Shown: positions 11,143 to 20,593 of the stretch, in pieces
Numbering within the stretch: position 1 is the first letter of the stretch
Layout: each line of letters starts with the position of its first letter
DNA from: Phyllobacterium zundukense
Lineage (GTDB): Bacteria > Pseudomonadota > Alphaproteobacteria > Rhizobiales > Rhizobiaceae
NCBI RefSeq assembly: GCF_025452195.1
Contig: NZ_CP104973.1
Location: 1,054,001-1,118,000, forward strand
Reading direction: 5' to 3'
DNA length: 64,000 nucleotides
Notes under the pieces: model-generated
What the model was told of the DNA's origin: nothing
The model's database searches: none
The model's input: only the letters and a program-made list of their open reading frames with translations
Made by a program: the position numbers and the translations under genes

Positions 11143-11769
11143 CTAGTAGAGGCGCAACAGAACGGGCAAAATGTGTTCGCCCTGCAGGTATTCCACGAAC
11201 TCGAGCAACGGATAGGAGACGAAGAACACAAGCCCATCGGTAAGCGTCCTGTAGAGCATGGACGACTTGACGCTCAGCACATCGGCTTCCCTGTAGAGCC
11301 GGGGATCGGGGAAGAAGCGCGGCACTTCGCGCTTATAACTGGTGTAGGTTTCACCGAACACCTTTTCGAGATAACCCTCTTCGGCGGTAATGACGAACTG
11401 GAAGGCAATGTAGCAAATCACGGCGAGCGCGAGCGACACCGTGAGGCTGCCGGTCATCATGCCGATGCCGAATGCGCCGATCGTGCTGAAGACATAAAGT
11501 GGATTGCGGCTCATCGAATATGGTCCGAGGCGGACGATCTCCGAACTTTTGCGCCCGCCGATGTAGAGCGTGCACCACATACGTCCAAGAATCGTCAGGA
11601 CAATCACACCGATACCGAAATCCTCGATATACTCATGGACGCGATCATTACTCCATGCGGAGCGAATTGTAAGAAGTGCAACCAGGATCAAGCCGATAAC
11701 GATTGCAACGGCAATGCGCCTGCGGTGTTGAAACCGGGACATGTCTTTGAGAGAGTTCAGTTCCGCCAT
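11143..11769 (-). CDS. Isoprenylcysteine carboxyl methyltransferase (ICMT)/PEMT-like membrane protein
   Basis: A 208-residue integral membrane protein with segments near residues 18-36, 50-66 and 95-125. The family signature is GPYSMSRNPLYVFSTIG (about 84-100) followed by EEGYLEKVFGETYTSYKREVPRFFP, the S-adenosylmethionine-binding C-terminal motif of ICMT/phospholipid methyltransferases. Bacterial members methylate lipids or small substrates and rarely have a proven role. The start MAELNSL at 11769 has GAAGGG ahead; GTG/ATG further upstream is possible. Isolated between two terminators, it interrupts the usual infC-rpmI-rplT order. Confidence 0.8.
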   Translation of the reverse strand: MAELNSLKDMSRFQHRRRIAVAIVIGLILVALLTIRSAWSNDRVHEYIEDFGIGVIVLTILGRMWCTLYIGGRKSSEIVRLGPYSMSRNPLYVFSTIGAFGIGMMTGSLTVSLALAVICYIAFQFVITAEEGYLEKVFGETYTSYKREVPRFFPDPRLYREADVLSVKSSMLYRTLTDGLVFFVSYPLLEFVEYLQGEHILPVLLRLY

Positions 11770-11793
11770 GGTGGCCCTTCGAATTTCGGTCGG

Positions 11794-11828
11794 CATAGAA
11801 AAAGCCGCCCGAAGGCGGCTTTTCTATG
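11794..11828 (-). terminator. Intrinsic terminator after infC
   Basis: AAGCCGCC-TTCG-GGCGGCTT stem (loop CGAA on the plus strand), flanked by complementary CATAGAAAA/TTTTCTATG so it works in either direction. It starts 13 bases past the infC stop. Confidence 0.88.
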
Positions 11829-11841
11829 TGCGTTGGCTGGC

Positions 11842-12378
11842 TTATCGCGGCGCCAGAACCATCATCATCTGACGGCCTTCAAGCTTTGGCTCGGCCTCGA
11901 CCTTGGAAATTTCGACCGTATCTTCCTTGACGCGATCCAGAAGCCGCATGCCGAGTTCCTGGTGGGCCATTTCACGGCCGCGGAACCGCAAAGTCACCTT
12001 GACCTTGTCGCCCTCTTCGAAGAAACGCTTGATCGCCTTCATCTTCACATCATAGTCATGCGTGTCGATATTCGGGCGCATCTTGATTTCTTTGATTTCG
12101 ACGGTCTTCTGCTTCTTGCGCGCTTCCGCCGCTTTCTTCTGACCCTGGTATTTCAGCTTCCCGAGATCGACGATCTTGCAGACCGGCGGCTCGGCATTGG
12201 GCACGATCTCGACGAGATCGAGTCCAGCCTCATCGGCCATCGCCAGTGCTGCTTGAATAGTGACTATGCCGTGGTTTTCACCTTCGGCATCAATGAGCTG
12301 TACCTGAGGTACGCGGATATCGCGGTTGGAACGAGGTCCATCTTTCTGGACCACCTGGGCTCTAAAGGGTCGACGAAT
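11842..12378 (-). CDS. infC: Translation initiation factor IF-3, ATT start codon
   Basis: IF-3 (178 residues) binds the 30S subunit and proofreads start-codon choice. Reading from ATT at 12378 gives (M)[23 protein letters not shown], matching rhizobial IF-3 N-termini. A perfect AAGGAG (12393-12388) lies 9 bases ahead, whereas the first in-frame GTG at 12354 has no ribosome site and would cut off the conserved start. AUU is the known autoregulatory start of infC: IF-3 rejects it, so excess factor represses its own synthesis. N-domain to about residue 80, basic linker [12 protein letters not shown]-domain [18 protein letters not shown] onwards. Confidence 0.95.
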   Translation of the reverse strand: MRRPFRAQVVQKDGPRSNRDIRVPQVQLIDAEGENHGIVTIQAALAMADEAGLDLVEIVPNAEPPVCKIVDLGKLKYQGQKKAAEARKKQKTVEIKEIKMRPNIDTHDYDVKMKAIKRFFEEGDKVKVTLRFRGREMAHQELGMRLLDRVKEDTVEISKVEAEPKLEGRQMMMVLAPR

Positions 12379-12592
12379 GGCAGTAATCTCCTTGAATTAT
12401 TTCGGACCCGCAAATAGCACCGTCAGGCCGGAGCCGCAATGCTTCTGTGCGCGGGCGCATGCCAATATCGTTATTTTTGGGAAAAATCACGCCAATCAAA
12501 CATAGGTTTATTTCAGATTTATGCAATGTTGCGGGCTTCAACGATGAACTTTGCCGTGGCAAAAGGGCCGATCACGACACGGAGTTACCTTT

Positions 12593-13384
12593 ATGAATGC
12601 ACCCCTGCCCCAGTTTTTAGCCGTCAATGGCCTCGATATTGCACTGCGCCGCCGCGAAGGTCGCACGCCTGGCATTGTGTGGCTGGGGGGCTACTACTCG
12701 GACATGCTGGGCAGCAAAGCCCAATGGCTGGATCAGTGGGCATCGGAACGCGGCGTGGCCTTCCTTCGGCACGACTATTCCGGCCATGGCGAATCCGGCG
12801 GCGAATTCCGCGATGGCACGATCTCGTTATGGCTGGAGCAAAGCCTAGCGGTATTTCGGCAGTTTTCGTCCGGCCCGCAGATCCTCGTCGGCTCGTCGAT
12901 GGGCGGATGGATCGCCTTGCGCATGATCGAGGAATTGCAAAGGACTGGCGAAGGCGGGCGGGTCGCAGGTCTGGTGCTCATTGCGCCGGCGCCGGATTTC
13001 ACCTCGGAACTCGTCGAGCCGCAGCTGACAAATGATCAACGCCGGCAGATCGCCGAGCGCGGTTATATGGAAGAACCATCCGACTATTCGTCCGTACCCT
13101 ACATCTATACAAAGGCATTGCTGGAAGACGGCAAGACCAACCAGGTTTTGAAGGGTGTCATCCAGACTGATTGTCCTGTCCACATCCTCCAGGGCATGGA
13201 GGACAAGGACGTGCCCTATACCCACGCGCTGCGATTGATGGATCATCTGCCTGTCGACGATGTGACGATCACGCTGGTGCGGGACGGCGATCATCGCCTG
13301 TCGCGTCCGCAAGACCTTGATCTTCTGACACGAACCGTGTCTTCAATGGTGGACAGAGTCAAACTCCTTCATCCGGTCCAATAG
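12593..13384 (+). CDS. Alpha/beta hydrolase
   Basis: A 263-residue serine hydrolase. The oxyanion/strand region IVWLGGYYSDMLGSKAQ is followed by the HDYSGHGES loop, nucleophile elbow VGSSMGGW (Ser about 100), acid in GMEDKDVPY and His in RDGDHRLS (about 240). The start at 12593 has GGAG 8 bases ahead. Closest in style to the palmitoyl-thioesterase ABHD10-like group of alphaproteobacterial hydrolases; substrate unknown. Only 14 bases separate it from the BenE-like gene, so the two are likely co-transcribed. Confidence 0.9.
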   Translation: MNAPLPQFLAVNGLDIALRRREGRTPGIVWLGGYYSDMLGSKAQWLDQWASERGVAFLRHDYSGHGESGGEFRDGTISLWLEQSLAVFRQFSSGPQILVGSSMGGWIALRMIEELQRTGEGGRVAGLVLIAPAPDFTSELVEPQLTNDQRRQIAERGYMEEPSDYSSVPYIYTKALLEDGKTNQVLKGVIQTDCPVHILQGMEDKDVPYTHALRLMDHLPVDDVTITLVRDGDHRLSRPQDLDLLTRTVSSMVDRVKLLHPVQ

Positions 13385-13398
13385 GTTCCCAAGCCCCC

Positions 13399-14553
13399 AT
13401 GCGCTTTTCCGTGATCGCTTCTGCTGTCGTCGCTGCTGTCGTCGGCTTTGGCGGAACGCTTGCACTCATCATCGCGGCAGCGCAGGCACTCGGAGCCACC
13501 CAGGCCGAAACTGCGAGTTGGGTGACTGCATGCTGTCTCGCGATGTTCCTCGCGACGGGCTATCTGAGCTGGCGTTACAAGATGCCGATCATTGCCGCCT
13601 GGTCGACACCTGGACTGGCGCTCATCGGCGGCTCGATCGGCTTTACCATGCCGCAGGCTGTAGGGGCGTTCATTGTCACCGCGATAGCGATCATTCTCAC
13701 CGGGTTGATCAAACCGGTTTCTGCCTTTGTCTCCAGGATCCCGGCATCGATAGCGTCTGGCATGCTGGCCGGTGTGCTGTTTGCATTCCTGATCGGCGCT
13801 GCACGAACCATACCCATAGACCCGGTTTTTGTACTGCCTCTTATTGCGCTCTTCTTCATCATCCGCCTGTTCAACCCGGCCATGGCAGTGCTGGCCGTGC
13901 TTTTCGGCGGCGTGATTTATGCCTTTGTCAGCGGCCGCGTTGCCAGCGTTCCTGGTGTCGAGCTTTCGACACTGACACTCATCATGCCGATCTTCGACAT
14001 GCACGCGATGATCGGCCTGGCGCTGCCGCTCTATCTGGTCACCATGGCATCGCAGAACCTGCCGGGCTTTGCCGTGCTTCGTGCAGCAGGTTATGAGCCG
14101 CCGACAGCAGCGGCGTTGCAGGTCACAGGTCTGGTCTCTCTTGTCACGGCCCCCTTCGGCGCGCACACAAGCAACATGGCGGCAATTTCTGCTGCGATCT
14201 GCACCGGCCCGGACGCGCATCCCGACCCGGAAAAGCGCTGGCTGACCGGCCCGTTCTATGCACTGTCCTATCTGATCTTTGCGATTTTTGGGGCATCGCT
14301 GGTTGCCCTGTTTGCTGTCTTGCCTGCGCCGCTGATCGCCCTTGTCGCGGGTCTCGCGCTTATCGGGGCGTTCACCAACGCCCTGTCGCTCGCGCTCAAA
14401 GTCGAGCACGAGCGGCTGGCGGCGATCGTTACCTTTGCCGTCACGGCCTCCGGAATTACCATTGCGGGGATCGGCGCAGCCTTTTGGGCCCTCGTGGCTG
14501 GACTTCTCGTCATAGCCATCGACTACGCAAAGAAACGTTTCGTATTTCAGTGA
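13399..14553 (+). CDS. BenE family (benzoate/H+ symporter-like) membrane transporter
   Basis: A 384-residue polytopic inner-membrane protein with about 11-12 hydrophobic segments across its whole length. It begins MRFSVIASAVVAAVVGFGG, and contains the BenE-type stretches AAWSTPGLALIGG (about 68-80), FGAHTSNMAAISAAICTGPDAHPDP (about 256-280) and SLALKVEHERLAA near the end. BenE imports benzoate with protons, but no benzoate-degradation gene is nearby, so substrate is open. No obvious ribosome site; probably coupled to the hydrolase gene upstream. Confidence 0.88.
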   Translation: MRFSVIASAVVAAVVGFGGTLALIIAAAQALGATQAETASWVTACCLAMFLATGYLSWRYKMPIIAAWSTPGLALIGGSIGFTMPQAVGAFIVTAIAIILTGLIKPVSAFVSRIPASIASGMLAGVLFAFLIGAARTIPIDPVFVLPLIALFFIIRLFNPAMAVLAVLFGGVIYAFVSGRVASVPGVELSTLTLIMPIFDMHAMIGLALPLYLVTMASQNLPGFAVLRAAGYEPPTAAALQVTGLVSLVTAPFGAHTSNMAAISAAICTGPDAHPDPEKRWLTGPFYALSYLIFAIFGASLVALFAVLPAPLIALVAGLALIGAFTNALSLALKVEHERLAAIVTFAVTASGITIAGIGAAFWALVAGLLVIAIDYAKKRFVFQ

Positions 14554-14660
14554 TTTGGAGCATTTGAAATCACAGTTTCTTGAAAAGCCGCAAAGTCTTT
14601 CCCATGTCGATATCAATCGGCCAATAGGGGCCGGGCTTTCTTGATAGGGAAGGGCTTTAG

Positions 14661-15104
14661 ATGAACACCTCTGCTTTAATCCGTCCAGGCTGGTCTCCGG
14701 CGACCATCGCTCTGATGATTATCGGATTCATGTTGTTCTGGCCTCTCGGTTTGGCCATGCTTGCCTACATTGTCTGGGGCAACCGTTTCGGCGGTTTCAA
14801 GCACGAAATGAACAATGCGGCTGACAATGTTTGCGGTGCGTTCCGCCGAAGCCGCCGTTCTCAGCATTTCGGCCGCGGCCCATTCGGCACGGGTAATATC
14901 GCCTTTGACGAGTGGCGCGAGAAGGAACTGGAGCGGCTCGACGAAGAACGCCGCAAGCTCGAAGAGATGCGAACCGAATTCGAAGACTATGCCCGCGAAC
15001 TCCGGCGCGCCAAGGACCGGGAAGAGTTCGATCGTTTCATGGCTGAGCGGAACGCTGCGCCAAAGAAACCTTCGGGTTCCGTTCCCGATACTGATCAGGA
15101 ATAA
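14661..15104 (+). CDS. DUF2852 domain-containing protein
   Basis: A 147-residue protein of unknown function found widely in Rhizobiales. One or two close hydrophobic segments (about 13-42, WSPATIALMIIGFMLFWPLG then LAMLAYIVWGNRFGGFK) are followed by a charged, helical, probably coiled-coil tail (EWREKELERLDEERRKLEEM, about 92-111). A membrane-anchored cytoplasmic coiled coil is the likely topology. It has an AGGG ribosome site and its own strong terminator, so it is monocistronic. Confidence 0.85.
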   Translation: MNTSALIRPGWSPATIALMIIGFMLFWPLGLAMLAYIVWGNRFGGFKHEMNNAADNVCGAFRRSRRSQHFGRGPFGTGNIAFDEWREKELERLDEERRKLEEMRTEFEDYARELRRAKDREEFDRFMAERNAAPKKPSGSVPDTDQE

Positions 15105-15116
15105 TTCCGAACCTGC

Positions 15117-15155
15117 AACGGCACCGCATCAATCCCGGTGCCGTTGTTTTTTTTC
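15117..15155 (+). terminator. Intrinsic terminator after the DUF2852 gene
   Basis: CAACGGCACCG pairs with CGGTGCCGTTG around a 9-base loop (15117-15147), then eight T in a row. It begins 12 bases beyond the stop codon. Confidence 0.93.
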
Positions 15156-15173
15156 TGTTTTTGCAACTATGCT

Positions 15174-15298
15174 GTGCGTGGTTCGACAAGTTCACCATGA
15201 GGGGATTTGTGGGTTGCACGGATCATCGTCAACGTTGCAGGTCTTCTCACCCTGCAATCACCGAATCTACCTCATGGTGAGCTTGTCGAACCAAGCAC
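15174..15298. repeat. Palindromic intergenic repeat, copy 2 (GTGCGTGGTTCGACA family)
   Basis: Arms 15174-15202 and 15270-15298 are inverted copies of 29 bases with two mismatches. They open GTGCGTGGTTCGACA and GTGCTTGGTTCGACA (right arm read on the minus strand). The arms match those at 6431-6556, while the 67-base interior does not. It lies between a terminator and the SprT-like gene. Confidence 0.85.
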
Positions 15299-15334
15299 AA
15301 GGATTTTGTAACCGAATCATTTATTGTCATCACT

Positions 15335-16093
15335 ATGATCCTGTCCCTGTTCCGCAGCCCGCCGAAAAAATCCGCGACGCTTAAAGCCGAGCGGAGTTAT
15401 GAGGTCGCGGGCCGTGTCCTGCCGCTGCTGGTAATGGAAAATCCGCGGGCGACGCGGTTGACACTGCGCATAGACCCGGGGGGCAAGGGTCTGCGCATGA
15501 CCGTGCCACCGGGCATGCCTACGCGCGAGGTCGAAAAATTTCTCGCCCGTCACGAAGGCTGGATCGAGACCCGCATTGCGAAGATGCCGGATCAACCGAA
15601 CGTACGCCCGGGCGTGAAGGTCCCCGTGCGCGGCGTGCCGCATCTCATCGTTCACGAACCGGCAAAGCGTGGAACTGTGCGGCAGGAAAACGGAGCCGAA
15701 GGGCCGAGGCTGATCGTCTATGGCGATCGTCCACATCTCGCCAGGCGCGTTGGTGACTTCTTGAAACGCGAGGCGCGACGCGATCTGGAAATGCTCGTCG
15801 CCCGTCACACGACAACCGTTGGGCGGCGCGCAAAGGCTGTCCGCCTGAAAGATACAAAAAGCCGCTGGGGCTCATGCACATCGGACGGTACGTTATCTTT
15901 TTCCTGGCGCATCATGATGGCGCCGCCGCCGGTTATCGACTATCTCGTCGCACATGAAGTGGCCCATTTGAAAGAGATGAACCACGGTCCGAAATTCTGG
16001 AAATTGTGCTGCGAGCTTTGCCCCGACACGGAGCGCTGCAAAGCCTGGCTGAAACGCAATGGCAGCGCCTTGCAGGCTATCGATTTCAGCTGA
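15335..16093 (+). CDS. SprT/YgjP-type (DUF45) M48-like zinc metallopeptidase
   Basis: A 252-residue cytoplasmic protein. The C-terminal half carries the zinc motif HEVAHLKEMNHGPKFW (HExxH, about residues 207-222, third His 11 residues on). Before it is the YgjP signature KDTKSRWGSCTSDGTLSFSWR (about 173-193). The N-terminal part resembles YgjP homologues (RLTLRIDPGGKGLRMTVP). Homologues are linked to DNA-protein crosslink proteolysis only by analogy. The stop overlaps the next start as TGATG, so the two are translationally coupled. Confidence 0.9.
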   Translation: MILSLFRSPPKKSATLKAERSYEVAGRVLPLLVMENPRATRLTLRIDPGGKGLRMTVPPGMPTREVEKFLARHEGWIETRIAKMPDQPNVRPGVKVPVRGVPHLIVHEPAKRGTVRQENGAEGPRLIVYGDRPHLARRVGDFLKREARRDLEMLVARHTTTVGRRAKAVRLKDTKSRWGSCTSDGTLSFSWRIMMAPPPVIDYLVAHEVAHLKEMNHGPKFWKLCCELCPDTERCKAWLKRNGSALQAIDFS

Positions 16094-16734
16094 TGGAACG
16101 CGCTTCTTCACCTGCCGTTTTGCAGGCGGCAAGAACGCTGTGGAATTTTCATCTGATATATGACGAATTGTCCGAGGTCGATGTGATCATTGGTCTCGGC
16201 AGCTACGACTTGCGCGTCGCCGATCGTTGCGCCGAGCTGTTTCACCAGCGCCTGGCCAAAAAAATTCTCTTTACCGGCAAAACCGGCAATTGGACCAACA
16301 ATCTATTCGATGGCAGTGAAGCTGAAGCGTTTGCCAGGCGTGCCAAGGAACGGTTTGTTCCTGCGGACGCGATCCTGATCGAACCGCAAGCCACCAATAT
16401 CGGGGAGAACATCCTCTTTTCACGTGCAATGGCGAAGGGCCAGGTTGGTCGCATCATCATTGTCACCAAGCCCCAGACCCAGCGCCGCGCCTATGCGACG
16501 GTCCGGGCACAATGGCCCGAAGTATCGGCACTTGTCACTGCACCGATGACGCCCTTCGAAGAACAACCTATCGAAGCCTACCCGTTTGAAATGTTCGTCC
16601 ACGAAATGGTTGGCGACGTACAGCGAATACGCGACTATCCGTCGAAAGGCTTCCAGATAGCGCAATCCATCCCTGCATCTGTCGCGGATGCGTTCGATTT
16701 CCTTGTTAAAGAAGGCTATCACCACCATCTCTAA
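16093..16734 (+). CDS. YdcF-like (DUF218) protein
   Basis: A 213-residue protein of the YdcF/DUF218 family, a Rossmann-like fold that in other members binds S-adenosylmethionine or acts in envelope metabolism. Visible: DVIIGLGSYDLRVADRCAELF (about 35-55), ILFTGKTGNW, the acidic EPQATNIGENILFSR (about 98-112), and IIIVTKPQTQRRAYAT. The start at 16093 shares one base with the upstream stop (TGATG) and gives the family-like N-terminus; the frame is open upstream only as an overlap. Function not known. Confidence 0.85.
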   Translation: MERASSPAVLQAARTLWNFHLIYDELSEVDVIIGLGSYDLRVADRCAELFHQRLAKKILFTGKTGNWTNNLFDGSEAEAFARRAKERFVPADAILIEPQATNIGENILFSRAMAKGQVGRIIIVTKPQTQRRAYATVRAQWPEVSALVTAPMTPFEEQPIEAYPFEMFVHEMVGDVQRIRDYPSKGFQIAQSIPASVADAFDFLVKEGYHHHL

Positions 16735-16792
16735 CCATTGATCAATGCGCAAAATCCTCGACTTTGACGCATTTTCATGCGAGTGGCGGCTT

Positions 16793-17452
16793 ATGAGCCT
16801 TGATATCAAGATATGCGGGTTGAAAACCGACGAAGCAGTGGCTGCGGCGCTGGACGGCGGCGCCTCTCATATCGGCTTCATTTTCTTTCCGAAAAGCCCC
16901 CGCTATGTCGATCCAGGCGAGGCTGGCCGTCTGCGTAAGGCTGCCAAGGGGCGCGCGATAGCAGTCGCTGTGACTGTCGATCCGGATGACGTCACGCTCG
17001 ACGGTATTGTTGCTGCGATGCAGCCGGACATGCTCCAATTGCACGGCGATGAGAGCGTCACCCGGGTTGCGGAAATCAAGGCCCGTTATGGCTTGCCGGT
17101 CATGAAGGCACTTGCCTTGCGCGAACGCGGCGACCTTGAACAGATCAAGCCGTATATCGGCATGGCCGACCGCTTCCTTTTTGACGCCAAACCACCAAAG
17201 GGATCGGAGCTTCCAGGCGGAAACGGTGTTTCTTTTGACTGGGAGGTGCTGAGTGAGCTTGACGCCTCTACCGATTACATGCTTTCCGGTGGTCTCAACG
17301 CGCGTAATATCGGCGAGGCGCTGCGGGCGACGAATGCACGAGGCATCGACATTTCTTCCGGCGTCGAGTCTGCACCGGGCGTGAAGGATGTTGGCCTGAT
17401 CAAGGATTTTTTCCGGGCTGTGCGCGCTGCCAAAAGCGCTGATGCGGCCTGA
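16793..17452 (+). CDS. trpF: Phosphoribosylanthranilate isomerase
   Basis: Converts N-(5-phosphoribosyl)anthranilate to CdRP, the third step of tryptophan synthesis. A 219-residue TIM barrel: catalytic Cys in DIKICGLKT (about 4-12), Asp in [10 protein letters not shown] (about 127-136), phosphate site [10 protein letters not shown] and [14 protein letters not shown]. The start [10 protein letters not shown] at 16793 gives the usual length; an in-frame ATG 16 codons upstream is not family-like. First gene of the trpFBA run, with 56 bases to trpB. Confidence 0.96.
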   Translation: MSLDIKICGLKTDEAVAAALDGGASHIGFIFFPKSPRYVDPGEAGRLRKAAKGRAIAVAVTVDPDDVTLDGIVAAMQPDMLQLHGDESVTRVAEIKARYGLPVMKALALRERGDLEQIKPYIGMADRFLFDAKPPKGSELPGGNGVSFDWEVLSELDASTDYMLSGGLNARNIGEALRATNARGIDISSGVESAPGVKDVGLIKDFFRAVRAAKSADAA

Positions 17453-17508
17453 ATATCAGAGGCGGTCGTTTCAATAAAGCGACAGGACCTCAAGAACGGA
17501 GTGATGCA

Positions 17509-18759
17509 GTGAACACCGTGGTTGAACCCAATTCATTCAAGACAGGCCCTGACGAGGAGGGCATGTTCGGCATTTTCGGCGGACGTTTTGTTGCCGAGAC
17601 CCTGATGCCGCTGATCCTTGAACTGCAGCAGGCCTATGAAGACGCGAAGAACGATCCGTCGTTCAAAGCAGAGCTTCAGGCCCTGTCGACCCATTACGCC
17701 GGACGACCCTCCAAGCTGTACTACGCCGAGGGCCTGACAAAACATGTGCGCCAGTTGGCCAAGGATCAGGGCCTCGACGGCGGCGCCAAGATCTATTTCA
17801 AGCGCGAAGACCTGAATCATACGGGCAGCCACAAGATCAACAATTGCCTCGGCCAGATCCTGCTGGCAAAGCGTATGGGCAAGACGCGCATCATCGCGGA
17901 GACGGGCGCCGGCCAGCACGGCGTCGCATCGGCCACGGTGTCCGCCCGGTTCGGCCTGCCCTGTGTGGTCTATATGGGCGCGACTGACGTCGAGCGGCAG
18001 AAGCCCAATGTGTTTCGCATGAAATTGCTTGGCGCCGAGGTCAAGCCCGTATCATCCGGCCATGGCACGCTGAAGGATGCAATGAACGAGGCCCTGCGCG
18101 ACTGGGTCTCCAATGTCGAGGATACGTATTACCTGATCGGTACCGCCGCGGGCCCGCATCCCTATCCGGAGATGGTGAGGGATTTCCAGTCGGTCATCGG
18201 GACTGAAGCCCGCGAGCAAATCCTCGAGCGCGAGGGACGTCTGCCGGACACCATCATTGCTGCCGTTGGCGGCGGGTCCAACGCAATTGGTCTTTTCCAT
18301 CCCTTCCTTGACGACAAGAGCGTCGAGATCATCGGCATCGAAGCTGGCGGTCGCGGGCTCGATGGCGAAGAACATTGCGCTTCGATGAGCGCGGGGCGCC
18401 CCGGCGTCTTGCATGGCAACCGTACCTATCTCCTGCAGAACAAGGACGGCCAGATCCTCGACGGTCACTCGGTTTCGGCCGGTCTCGATTACCCCGGCGT
18501 CGGGCCCGAGCATTCATGGTTGCGCGATACGGGCCGCGTTTCCTATGTACCGATACTCGACGATGAAGCTCTCGAAGCTTTCACCCTGACAACCCGCACC
18601 GAAGGCATAATTCCTGCACTGGAATCCGCCCATGCTATCGCCCATGCGGTCAAAATCGCGCCTAAGATGGCACAGGACAAGATCATGATCGTCAACCTCT
18701 CAGGCCGCGGCGACAAGGATGTGCACACGGTCGGGCAGCTTCTAGGGATGGACATCTGA
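17509..18759 (+). CDS. trpB: Tryptophan synthase beta chain, GTG start
   Basis: PLP-dependent beta subunit (416 residues) that joins indole and serine. The PLP lysine sits in [14 protein letters not shown] (about 100-113), the phosphate loop in [12 protein letters not shown], and the indole-side Glu in [10 protein letters not shown]. The start is GTG at 17509 with AACGGAG 7 bases ahead; the ATG at 17504 is in another frame. Only 2 bases separate it from trpA, with which it forms the alpha2-beta2 complex. Confidence 0.97.
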   Translation: MNTVVEPNSFKTGPDEEGMFGIFGGRFVAETLMPLILELQQAYEDAKNDPSFKAELQALSTHYAGRPSKLYYAEGLTKHVRQLAKDQGLDGGAKIYFKREDLNHTGSHKINNCLGQILLAKRMGKTRIIAETGAGQHGVASATVSARFGLPCVVYMGATDVERQKPNVFRMKLLGAEVKPVSSGHGTLKDAMNEALRDWVSNVEDTYYLIGTAAGPHPYPEMVRDFQSVIGTEAREQILEREGRLPDTIIAAVGGGSNAIGLFHPFLDDKSVEIIGIEAGGRGLDGEEHCASMSAGRPGVLHGNRTYLLQNKDGQILDGHSVSAGLDYPGVGPEHSWLRDTGRVSYVPILDDEALEAFTLTTRTEGIIPALESAHAIAHAVKIAPKMAQDKIMIVNLSGRGDKDVHTVGQLLGMDI

Positions 18760-18761
18760 TC

Positions 18762-19601
18762 ATGAAGACGCGTATCGACAGAAAATTCGCAGCGCTCAAA
18801 GCTGAAGGGCGTCCGGCACTCGTGACCTATTTCATGGGTGGCGATCCGGACTTCGACACATCGTTGAAGATCATGAAGGGGCTGCCCGGCGCAGGTTCCG
18901 ACATCATTGAACTCGGTGTGCCATTCTCCGACCCCATGGCGGATGGACCTGCCATTCAGGCCGCCGGTTTGCGCGCCCTGAAAAAGGGCATGTCGCTGAC
19001 GAAAACACTCGATCTCGCCGCGCGCTTTCGGCAAACCGACGATACGACGCCGATCGTGCTGATGGGATATTACAACCCGATCTACATTTACGGCGTCGAC
19101 CGTTTCCTTGTGGACGCCGTCGCCTCTGGCATCGATGGCCTGATCATTGTCGATTTGCCACCGGAAATGGATGAAGAACTCTGTATTCCCGCCATCAAGG
19201 CCGGAATCAATTTCATTCGCCTCGCGACGCCAACAACTGATGACAAGCGGCTGCCGAAGGTCCTGCAGAACACGTCGGGCTTTGTCTATTACGTGTCGAT
19301 GAACGGCATTACGGGATCGGCTTTGCCTGATACCAGCAGGGTTGCGGCCGCTGTCGAGCGGATCAAGAAGCATACGGACTTGCCGGTCGTCGTCGGCTTC
19401 GGCGTCAAGACCGCTGAGCAGGCGAAGGTAATCGGCTCCGCCGCCGACGGCGTTGTCGTCGGTACGGCGATCGTCAATGCTGTTGCCAACACGATCAATC
19501 CCGACGGTTCTTTGGTGGCAGATCCCGCCGAAGCCGTTGCCACGATGGTCAAAGGCCTTTCCAGCGGTGTGCGGGCGTCAAGTCTTGCGGCGGCCGAGTA
19601 A
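18762..19601 (+). CDS. trpA: Tryptophan synthase alpha chain
   Basis: Alpha subunit (279 residues) that splits indole-3-glycerol phosphate and channels indole to TrpB. The TIM barrel shows catalytic Glu and Asp in [18 protein letters not shown] (about 48-65), [24 protein letters not shown] and the phosphate loop [10 protein letters not shown] and [11 protein letters not shown]. It starts 2 bases after the trpB stop. The intergenic 41 bases before accD hold no obvious terminator, so read-through into accD is likely. Confidence 0.97.
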   Translation: MKTRIDRKFAALKAEGRPALVTYFMGGDPDFDTSLKIMKGLPGAGSDIIELGVPFSDPMADGPAIQAAGLRALKKGMSLTKTLDLAARFRQTDDTTPIVLMGYYNPIYIYGVDRFLVDAVASGIDGLIIVDLPPEMDEELCIPAIKAGINFIRLATPTTDDKRLPKVLQNTSGFVYYVSMNGITGSALPDTSRVAAAVERIKKHTDLPVVVGFGVKTAEQAKVIGSAADGVVVGTAIVNAVANTINPDGSLVADPAEAVATMVKGLSSGVRASSLAAAE

Positions 19602-19642
19602 AGCTCCTAAATCAACCGTTTGCTAGAAGAACAGGACCGATC

Positions 19643-20563
19643 ATGAACTGGATCACGAATTACGTTCGGCCCAAGATCAATTCGATGCTTGGTCGCCGTG
19701 AAATGCCGGAGAATCTCTGGATCAAGGATCCCGAATCCGGCGAAATGGTTTTCCACACTGATCTGGAAAAGAACCAGTGGGTCGTGCCAACGTCCGGGCA
19801 TCATATGCGTATTCCCGCAAAGGACCGGTTGAAGTTCTTTTTCGACGACGGCGTCTTTGAAGTGCTGGAACAGCCCAAAGTCGCGACAGATCCGTTGAAA
19901 TTCCGCGATGAAAAGCGTTACGTCGACCGTCTGAAGGAACACCGCACCAAGACCGGCCAGGATGATGCCATCATCAACGCGCTGGGCACGATCGAGGGAC
20001 TGCCGATCGTCGTGACCATCCATGACTTCAGTTTCATGGGCGGTTCGCTCGGCATGGCGGCGGGCGAGGCGATCATCAAAGGTTTCGAAACCGCGATCGC
20101 CCAAAAGAAACCGCTGGTGCTTTTCGCTGCGTCCGGCGGTGCTCGCATGCAGGAGGGAATTCTTTCCCTGATGCAGTTGCCGCGCACGACAGTTGCCGTC
20201 GAAATGCTGAAAGAAGCTGGTCTGCCTTACATCGTTGTCCTGACCAATCCGACGACAGGCGGCGTTTCCGCCTCTTACGCAATGCTTGGTGATATCCACA
20301 TCGCCGAACCCGGTGCATTGATTGGCTTCGCCGGGCAGCGTGTCATTGAACAGACCATCCGAGAAAAATTGCCCGAAGGGTTCCAACGTGCCGAATATCT
20401 GAAGACGCATGGTATGGTGGATATGGTCGTTCCGCGGCCGGAATTGAAAGCAACCATCGCCCGGTTGCTGAAAATGCTGATGGGTGAAGCAGCCACTGAA
20501 ATTGCGGAAGAACACCCGATTGAACCGGCTGTACTGCCGGTGCCGGCCGAAACCCAAGCTTGA
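19643..20563 (+). CDS. accD: Acetyl-CoA carboxylase carboxyltransferase beta subunit (no zinc-finger cysteines)
   Basis: With AccA it moves the carboxyl group from biotin to acetyl-CoA, the committed step of fatty acid synthesis. 306 residues with the crotonase-fold core [14 protein letters not shown] (about 130-143), [16 protein letters not shown] and [17 protein letters not shown]. The four zinc cysteines of the E. coli N-terminal finger are all replaced (Asp29, Ser32, Val48, Ser51) and I see no cysteine anywhere in the protein. The rest of the finger region ([13 protein letters not shown]) is kept. trpA-accD-folC is a standard rhizobial neighbourhood. Confidence 0.96.
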   Translation: MNWITNYVRPKINSMLGRREMPENLWIKDPESGEMVFHTDLEKNQWVVPTSGHHMRIPAKDRLKFFFDDGVFEVLEQPKVATDPLKFRDEKRYVDRLKEHRTKTGQDDAIINALGTIEGLPIVVTIHDFSFMGGSLGMAAGEAIIKGFETAIAQKKPLVLFAASGGARMQEGILSLMQLPRTTVAVEMLKEAGLPYIVVLTNPTTGGVSASYAMLGDIHIAEPGALIGFAGQRVIEQTIREKLPEGFQRAEYLKTHGMVDMVVPRPELKATIARLLKMLMGEAATEIAEEHPIEPAVLPVPAETQA

Positions 20564-20593
20564 TGCCTACCTGCTTTTCGAATTGGCTGTGCA

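Noticed and set aside
11074..12417. Plus-strand frame (447 codons) across the ICMT-like gene, terminator and infC
   Set aside because: Runs through two genes and two terminators on the other strand; composition is that of antisense codons.
13369..14616. Minus-strand frame (415 codons) opposite the BenE gene
   Set aside because: Extreme Arg/Cys/Asp bias typical of the complement of a membrane protein; no domain seen.
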